Origin: CAYZWU01 sp964482235
GTDB lineage: Bacteria; Planctomycetota; B15-G4; CAYZWU01
Direction: 5' to 3'
NCBI GenBank assembly: GCA_964482235.1
Contig: CAYZWU010000036.1
Span: 1-54,644 of the forward strand
DNA length: 54,644 bases
Numbering within the stretch: the first letter of the stretch is position 1; every line of letters begins with the position of its first letter. Positions 49,469-54,644 of the stretch are shown here, piece by piece. A program made the translations under genes and the position numbers. Under the pieces are notes generated by a model. That model did not search any database. It saw only the letters and a program-made list of their open reading frames with translations, and was not told where the DNA came from.

Positions 49469-50691
49469 CACGTTTCCACCATGATCTGCTCGATCTTCTT
49501 CAAGTCCGCGATGCCGAGGCCGAGCTCCTCGGCCTGATGGAGATAGGCGGTGTATCGCGGATGCTCGTCGACCTTCACCTTCATCTCCTTGCGCTTGGCC
49601 TTGAGATGCTCGTGGCAGACCATGTCGAGGGCGAAGGGATCGGTGGCGAAGTAGAGCGAGTGGTTGGGGTAGACGAACTGGGCGTTCGGGCCCGGTCCGC
49701 CCTCGTACTGGCCCCGCAGGCCGTCAATGATGTTGAGCACGAGCTTGTCGCGCACCCAGGGCGCGGCCAGCACTTCGGTGCAGACCCGGAAGAAGAGCGG
49801 CCTGTGCAGCCGGCCGGAGTTGCAGATCACGGCGTAGCCCATGTTCTTCGTGGCCATGGAGATGCCGTTGCCCGTGTTCTTGAAGACCGGCAGGTTGATG
49901 ATCTTCGTGAGCTTCTGCGTCACGAGCTTGCCGAAGTAGGAGTACTCGTCCTTGAAGACGTGCTGGTTGAGGTAGCCCTCGTCGTCCTTGTGGTAGGGGG
50001 GCGCACCCTTGCCGAAGATTCCCTTGGCGAAGTAGAAGGCCTTCCTGTCGAAGTTTTCGATACTGGCGTGGTCCGTCCCCTTCTTGCGCTTCTCGTCGAC
50101 GATCTGGATCGCTTCGAACCGCACGCCGGGGAAGTTCTCCTTCGTGTATCCCGCCGCATCGAGCATGTCCTTGAACCGGTCCCAGATGACGATGTTCTCC
50201 CTGGGCAGTCCGTTGTCGACGAGCCAGCGGATCACGGCCTCGACGAGCTCGAGCCGCGTGTTGATCAGGGGCGGCCCCACGGGATTCACCTTGAGCCCCA
50301 CCACGTCGGTGGGCTTGAAGAGGAGCTTGAAGCTCTCCTTCATGTCCCGTCCGAGGAGGCGGGGAATCCCGCGGTTCACCATCTCGTTCACGACGGCGGC
50401 GTCGACCTTGTCGTCGACGAGAGATCGCTTGTCCTTCACCTGCACCACCCTTCCGGGGAAGGGACCGGGAATGGCGTCCGGCGAGCGCGGCACCTTCATG
50501 AAATCGTCGATGTTCGTCTCCACGGTAGCGGGAGGCTTCGGTTTCTTCTTCTCCTCTTCCTCCTGCCCGTGCAGGGTCGGCACGCCGAGTACGACTCCGC
50601 CGGCGACAACGGAGCAGGCGCTGACTTCTTTCAGGAAGGTACGCCTGTTCAGGCCGGTATTCGAATCCCTTGAGCATTTCTTGCTTTTCAT
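49468..50691 (-). CDS. Tat-exported DUF362 protein (module 2)
   Basis: 407 residues from ATG 50691, chosen for an AGAGGAA site and because it gives a twin-arginine signal (LNRRTFLKEVSACSVVAGG); a frame reaching 50931 adds unrelated residues. A linker rich in Glu and Lys (QEEEEKKKPKPP) follows the signal. DUF362 core: TDVVGLKVNPVGPPLINTR, VEAVIRWLVDNGLPRENIVI, TKIINLPVFKNTGNGISMAT, KNMGYAVICNSGRLH, WVRDKLVLNIIDGLRGQYEG and FATDPFALDMVCHEHL. It is longer and diverged from the copy at 5150-6103 but has the same domain and export route. The family role is unsettled; the module context is the best clue. Confidence 0.88.
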   Translation of the reverse strand: MKSKKCSRDSNTGLNRRTFLKEVSACSVVAGGVVLGVPTLHGQEEEEKKKPKPPATVETNIDDFMKVPRSPDAIPGPFPGRVVQVKDKRSLVDDKVDAAVVNEMVNRGIPRLLGRDMKESFKLLFKPTDVVGLKVNPVGPPLINTRLELVEAVIRWLVDNGLPRENIVIWDRFKDMLDAAGYTKENFPGVRFEAIQIVDEKRKKGTDHASIENFDRKAFYFAKGIFGKGAPPYHKDDEGYLNQHVFKDEYSYFGKLVTQKLTKIINLPVFKNTGNGISMATKNMGYAVICNSGRLHRPLFFRVCTEVLAAPWVRDKLVLNIIDGLRGQYEGGPGPNAQFVYPNHSLYFATDPFALDMVCHEHLKAKRKEMKVKVDEHPRYTAYLHQAEELGLGIADLKKIEQIMVET

Positions 50692-50861
50692 CGTGGTTCC
50701 TCTGCCTGTCGAGTCCGGGTGCCTCAACGGCTGGATTGTACCGGCTCCAGGTTGGCGAGGGAACAGAATGTTCCGGCGGTCCTGCTCGGTCCGTACACCG
50801 ATCGCGGTCCGGCACGAAGGATTACGGTCGGCTGTGCCGGATAGACAGCACGATCTTGTCG

Positions 50862-51175
50862 TCACTCGACCTGCGTGGCCACCACGTTCGAGACGGCTCC
50901 TGCCTGGCAGGCCTGGAACCAGATGTTCCATCCGGCCGCGCCGGGCGGGATCAGGAGATACCAGGCCGCGTAGCCGGTCGTGTCGGAGCGCACGGGCCTC
51001 GTGGCGAGCTCTGGCCGGTTCAGCTCGACCGTGACGCCGAGGGGCTCGATGTAGGTGCTCCCCATGCCGTTGAAGCTCAGCAGAAGGTAGGTCATGTCGA
51101 GGGGAGTGCCGTCCACTACCTCGAAAAGACCGTACATCCCGGCAACGAGCGGTTCGGGATTCATGGTGAGGCTCA
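50862..51175 (-). repeat. Long direct repeat encoding the C-terminal module (copy A)
   Basis: About 310 bp nearly identical to 53474-53790. A stretch of about 100 nt (50911-51011 against 53523-53622) appears to match base for base, and most of the remaining differences are scattered single changes. It encodes the C-terminal module of the FG-GAP protein. Confidence 0.9.
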
Positions 51176-53327
51176 GGTCGTAGGGCGGCACGCCGCTGCC
51201 GGTCCTGTAGTGGAAGCCCATGTCCACCACACCGGCATCCGCTGCCCCGTCGGTGCGCGTCGTGCCGTCGATCAACGGCGAGGCCGGGTTCCCGGCGTCC
51301 ACGCAGGGATTGTCCACTCCCGGCTGGCAGGGATCCTGACGGAGGAAGAACTTGTTGTGGCCAGGATCGAAGAAGAGCGGATCAGCATCGATCATCCCGC
51401 CGCCCCAGTTGACCGCGGAGCCCGATCCGACGTAGATCGCTCCCTGCCCTCCTTCCACATCGGAATAGTCGATATCGATGAAGGAGTCGGCCCAGAGTGC
51501 GAGCTGCGGTCCGCCGCCGGAAGCCTGATTGTTCCAGAAGATGGAATTCGAGATCGTCACGATGCAATCGTAATGAGTGAGGAGACCGCCGCCTTCTCCG
51601 GAAGTGGAATTTGCTGCAACGGTGCAGTTGTCAAAGGTGGGATAGCAAAGCTCATGGACCAGAATTCCTCCGCCCTTCCAGCTGCTGGAATTACCCACAA
51701 CAGAGATGTTCCTGATCGACGGCGAGGAATCGAACATGCAGATTCCGCCGCCTTCGTCAGCGATGTTGTCCATGATGATGTTGTTCTCGATCACGGGCGA
51801 GCACCGGTCGCAGAAGATGCCTCCGCCGCTGGCCGGCCAGGATCCTCCGGCGGAATTCCGCCTGATCCTGTTGTTCCGGATCGTCGGTGAGGAGTAGGAG
51901 CACCGAACCCCGCCTCCATCGGATCCGGCGCCGTTCGTGATCGTGAAGCCGTCCAGGACCGAGGCTGCGTCCTCGTCGGTTTGAAAGGAAACAACGCTAC
52001 TTTTCCTGCTGCCGTCGATGATGGTGCGGCCCGCGCCCTGCTCGCTGCGGACCGTGATCGCCTTGCCGAGGAAGTCCAGATTCTCCACGTACGTCCCGGC
52101 CCGGACAATCACCGTGTCACCGTCGTGAGCCGCGGCGATGGCGTCCTGGATCAAGGGATAGTCGTCGGGAACGTAGATCGTGACCGGTGTCTGCGCGAGA
52201 TCGCTCTCCCACCAGGAGAGATCGTAATCCCACCAGGACACTGCGACGATATCCTGATCTCCGTCTTGGTCAAGGTCATCGGTCTGCAACGAGAAGTCGG
52301 CAGAGCCCGAGATGGAATGCCCAACAAAGGGATAGGCACCATCGTTCTCGTACCATCTCAGCCGACTGCCATACCAGCTGGCAGCGACGATGTCCAAATC
52401 GGTGTCGTCATCCAGGTCGCACAGGTGAACCCTCTGCGCGTCGCTCAGACCAGTGCCGGCGACCTGCACATCGAAGTTCTCCAGGCCATCGTTCACGTAC
52501 AAGACTACACTGTTTATCGACTCCACGGCTACAACGATGTCTTGGTCGGAATCGCCGTCAATGTCTCCCACGTCGACCCCTCGAGGACTGCCCCCGGGCG
52601 ATGGAAGCGCCTGCCGTGTGAAATTCTGCATCCCGTCGTTTTCCCACCACCAGACGCTGTTATTCTGGCCGTAGACCGCTGCGATCACATCAGTGTGGCC
52701 ATCCCCATCTAGATCAGCCGCTTGCATGTTTTCCGTGTACCCAGACGGTGCCTGATGGTCAATGACATGGCGGGTGAAATCCATGTTCCCCTGGTTCTCG
52801 AGCCAGGTGATGACGCAAGGATACTCGCTGAAAAGGAAATCCGCGTCCCCGTCGTTGTCCAGATCGGTCACACGGATGTTGAAGATGATATCCCCCGTGG
52901 CCTGATAGACAACCTGTTCGAGGAATGTCAGGTTGCCCATGTTCTCCCATACCTCGACTGAAGCACTGTTGCCTTCACGACTCACCACGAAAAGGTCGAG
53001 ATCCCCGTCTGCATCTGCATCCTCAACCTCCAATCCCACGAAATTGCCATTGCCGAGGGCGATGAGATGTTCCTGGAAGGTCTGGGCATCGTCGTTCTCC
53101 CACCACACGAGAGCTCCCGGGTTGCCACCGGAGCTACCGGAACAGGTCACCAGGTCCAGATCCCCGTCGTCGTCCATGTCCACAATCCTCACTTTCTCGA
53201 GGCGGCCGGGATAATTGGAAGTTATCGAATGGTGCGTCCACCCAATGTCTGCCGCCCTAAGCGAAGTGGAAACACCAAGAGCAACACAAAACACGATCAA
53301 ACCGAAAGCCATTATTGTCTTTGTCAT
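50862..53327 (-). CDS. Secreted FG-GAP repeat / parallel beta-helix protein with shared C-terminal module
   Basis: 821 residues. Signal peptide (IMAFGLIVFCVALGVSTSLRA). Residues about 30-380 are FG-GAP/VCBS-type propeller repeats, each with an Asp-rich loop: DMDDDGDLDLVT, DADADGDLDLFV, DLDNDGDADFLF, DLDGDGHTDVIA, DIDGDSDQDIVV, DLDDDTDLDIVA and DLDQDGDQDIVA, likely binding calcium. Residues about 390-690 form a right-handed beta-helix (YPLIQDAIAAAHDGDTVIVR, then GGGVRCSYSSPTIRNN, GGGIFCDRCSPVIENNI, GGGICMFDSSPSIRNI, GGGILVHELCYPTFDNC). After NPCVDAGNPASPLIDG the last approximately 100 residues (LTMNPEPLVAGMYG to NVVATQVE) are the module shared with two other proteins here. A strong AAGGAG site precedes the ATG. 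Probably surface-associated. Confidence 0.88.
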   Translation of the reverse strand: MTKTIMAFGLIVFCVALGVSTSLRAADIGWTHHSITSNYPGRLEKVRIVDMDDDGDLDLVTCSGSSGGNPGALVWWENDDAQTFQEHLIALGNGNFVGLEVEDADADGDLDLFVVSREGNSASVEVWENMGNLTFLEQVVYQATGDIIFNIRVTDLDNDGDADFLFSEYPCVITWLENQGNMDFTRHVIDHQAPSGYTENMQAADLDGDGHTDVIAAVYGQNNSVWWWENDGMQNFTRQALPSPGGSPRGVDVGDIDGDSDQDIVVAVESINSVVLYVNDGLENFDVQVAGTGLSDAQRVHLCDLDDDTDLDIVAASWYGSRLRWYENDGAYPFVGHSISGSADFSLQTDDLDQDGDQDIVAVSWWDYDLSWWESDLAQTPVTIYVPDDYPLIQDAIAAAHDGDTVIVRAGTYVENLDFLGKAITVRSEQGAGRTIIDGSRKSSVVSFQTDEDAASVLDGFTITNGAGSDGGGVRCSYSSPTIRNNRIRRNSAGGSWPASGGGIFCDRCSPVIENNIIMDNIADEGGGICMFDSSPSIRNISVVGNSSSWKGGGILVHELCYPTFDNCTVAANSTSGEGGGLLTHYDCIVTISNSIFWNNQASGGGPQLALWADSFIDIDYSDVEGGQGAIYVGSGSAVNWGGGMIDADPLFFDPGHNKFFLRQDPCQPGVDNPCVDAGNPASPLIDGTTRTDGAADAGVVDMGFHYRTGSGVPPYDLSLTMNPEPLVAGMYGLFEVVDGTPLDMTYLLLSFNGMGSTYIEPLGVTVELNRPELATRPVRSDTTGYAAWYLLIPPGAAGWNIWFQACQAGAVSNVVATQVE

Positions 53328-53473
53328 GACGTATCTCCTTCCTCGAGATAACGTAACTGAAATGTGAATCGAATGTGAAATCCCGCATGGAAACCAGGAA
53401 TAACACGGTTAACCTCGAATTCCTCTACCTCTTAATGCGGAGAACGTCTGTGATGGCTCTTGGTGTACTACCG

Positions 53474-53790
53474 TCACTGGACCTGCGTTGCCACCACGTT
53501 CGAGACGGCGCCCACCTGGCAAGCCTGGAACCAGATGTTCCATCCGGCCGCGCCGGGCGGGATCAGGAGATACCAGGCCGCGTAGCCGGTCGTGTCGGAG
53601 CGCACGGGCCTCGTGGCGAGCTCGGGCCGGTTCAGCTCGACCGTGACGCCGAGGGGCTCGAGATAGGTGTTCCCCGTGCCGTTGAAGCTCAGAAGGAGGT
53701 AGGTCATGTCGAGGGGCGTACCGTCGGTCACCTCGAAGAGGCCGTACCTTCCGGCGACGAGGGGATCGGGTTTCATGGCGAGGGTCAGGG
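53474..53790 (-). repeat. Long direct repeat encoding the C-terminal module (copy B)
   Basis: Second copy of the repeat at 50862-51175, same orientation, 2.6 kb away. It encodes the C-terminal module of the LamG-like protein. The divergent third relative is at 260-570 (minus), recognisable at protein level only. Confidence 0.9.
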
Positions 53791-54550
53791 TGTCCGGCTC
53801 GAAGAAGCTCGTCTTGGCATGATCCCAGATCTTCAGCTCGTCGATGGCGAACTTGCCTGCGATGTTGGCGTCCTGGCCCCCGCAGATGTCTGCCTCATCT
53901 CCGAAGATGGTTCCCCAGTTCGTGGCCGTGCTGGAATCGACCTTGGTGTTGTTGATGTAGAGCTGAACGGTTTCATCCGTTTCCATGATGCCGGCCCTGT
54001 CCCATGAGGCGGCAACGTGGATCCACTCGCCCAGCGGGATGCTGTAGACGTCGTGCCGGACCTGCTGGGTCCAGGGCTCCTCACAGGTGATTCCGAATCC
54101 CATCCATGGGTCGCCCACGGAAAACTGGATGCCGGCTCCGAGTCCATACCCCCCGTCAAAAAGCCTGTACTCCCCGTGGGAGTAGCCCACGGGCACCTCG
54201 ACCTGGTAATACCACATCTCGATCGAGCCCTTCTCGGAATCGAGATGGGTGTTCAGGTCGCTCATCACGATGTTGTGCACGCGGTCGCAGGTTCCATACC
54301 TCCCCTTCAGGGTCACGCCCTTTCCCTCGACACCGGCTACGTACTTCCGGTCTCCTTCAACATGGATTCCGCTGCCGCCCGTGTAAAAGGTGAGGTTCGG
54401 GCCGTGGGCGGAATTAAGCACCTCGTCGTCGCTTCCCAGCTGATTCCAGAGGACGAGTCCGGAACCTCCTTCCTCATCCTGGGCCGCCATGCTGCCGCCG
54501 ATCAAAGTGAACAGAACAATCGAAAATGAGAAGACTACTTTCCTGAACAT
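53474..54550 (-). CDS. Secreted LamG/concanavalin-like protein with shared C-terminal module
   Basis: 358 residues from ATG 54550, with GAGGGAG upstream; an in-frame ATG at 54598 adds 16 residues before the signal. Signal peptide (VVFSFSIVLFTLIGGSMAAQ). Residues about 30-250 match a LamG/concanavalin-A-like jelly roll: GSGLVLWNQLGSDDEVLNSA, GVEGKGVTLKGRYG, DSEKGSIEMWYYQVEV, GEWIHVAASWDRAGIMETD, VQLYINNTKVDSS and KFAIDELKIWDHAKTS. After DTLTLAMKPDPLVAGRYG the rest is the shared C-terminal module ending NVVATQVQ. Likely a carbohydrate- or surface-binding exported protein. It is followed on the same strand by the gap before the FG-GAP gene, which ends with the same module. Confidence 0.88.
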   Translation of the reverse strand: MFRKVVFSFSIVLFTLIGGSMAAQDEEGGSGLVLWNQLGSDDEVLNSAHGPNLTFYTGGSGIHVEGDRKYVAGVEGKGVTLKGRYGTCDRVHNIVMSDLNTHLDSEKGSIEMWYYQVEVPVGYSHGEYRLFDGGYGLGAGIQFSVGDPWMGFGITCEEPWTQQVRHDVYSIPLGEWIHVAASWDRAGIMETDETVQLYINNTKVDSSTATNWGTIFGDEADICGGQDANIAGKFAIDELKIWDHAKTSFFEPDTLTLAMKPDPLVAGRYGLFEVTDGTPLDMTYLLLSFNGTGNTYLEPLGVTVELNRPELATRPVRSDTTGYAAWYLLIPPGAAGWNIWFQACQVGAVSNVVATQVQ

Positions 54551-54644
54551 CGCTTTCACGCTCCCTCTTGTGTCTGGCAATGAGTTGGTATGCTTCACTG
54601 CCCCTCAATGCGCGCAAAGTCCGGGAAGTGCTCAAAAATCACGA

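Noticed and set aside
1..54644. Prophage, insertion sequence, integron or genomic island
   Set aside because: No intact transposase, integrase, phage structural gene or flanking attachment repeats could be recognised; the only mobile-looking traces are the remnant at 4539-4877 and the AT-rich DUF4143 promoter.

Overview
This is a high-GC window carrying about 43 protein genes and the 3' end of one tRNA. The gene content fits an uncultured, Gram-negative, anaerobic or microaerophilic bacterium of the PVC/FCB region (Planctomycetota, Hydrogenedentota, Sumerlaeota and similar candidate phyla). The indications are a BlaI/M56 pair whose peptidase carries an alpha-toroid domain, many Tat-exported and lipoprotein products, three uroporphyrinogen-decarboxylase (URO-D) family genes, a sulfatase, a Gfo/Idh/MocA oxidoreductase, FG-GAP and beta-helix surface proteins, and strict-anaerobe stress enzymes. 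The phylum is an inference; no rRNA or other taxonomic marker is present.

Layout. 1-1168: tRNA 3' end, terminators and a secreted DNRLRE-type protein. 1486-4466: BlaI repressor with two operator dyads, then the M56/toroid protein. 4467-5149: no intact gene; a possible gene remnant and a terminator. 5150-7673: Tat-signal DUF362 protein, DUF6599-like lipoprotein and an NTF2-like lipoprotein. 7677-11235 (minus): two exported serine peptidases (oligopeptidase B, S37). 11516-18912: a redox and nitrosative/oxidative stress region. It holds a sigma-54 activator with an ArsC-like N-terminus, an hcp / 4Fe-4S / Rrf2 operon on the minus strand, and divergently a sigma-54 promoter driving a small protein, peroxiredoxin, a ferritin-like protein, desulfoferrodoxin and ferritin, closed by a strong terminator. 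19010-22476 (minus): a DMSO-reductase-family complex with a fused electron-transfer/anchor subunit. 22490-26386 (minus): a multi-domain regulatory-like protein preceded by a gene whose UGA codon appears to be read through, making it a candidate selenoprotein. 26613-29618: Bax-inhibitor-like protein, a URO-D/thioredoxin fusion and a CobW GTPase. 29662-37918: a beta-helix-like protein, two more URO-D-family genes around an acyl-CoA ligase, a sulfatase and an exported proline iminopeptidase. 38017-42455: AAA/DUF4143 ATPase, TypA/BipA, ApbE. 42549-46507: tetraheme NapC/NirT fused to a formylglycine-enzyme-like domain, Tat-signal Gfo/Idh oxidoreductase, inositol-phosphatase-family protein. 46521-50691 (minus): a second DUF362/DUF6599 module with a third secreted partner. 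50862-54550 (minus): two surface proteins ending in the same approximately 100-residue module as the first protein of the window.

The points most worth following are four. (1) The in-frame UGA at 25124-25126 is followed by a hairpin and 43 further sense codons. (2) A perfect -24/-12 promoter at 16481-16494 has six TGAGACA-type half-sites upstream, with a plausible activator encoded nearby. (3) The translationally coupled DUF362/DUF6599 module occurs twice. (4) A C-terminal module is shared by three exported proteins.
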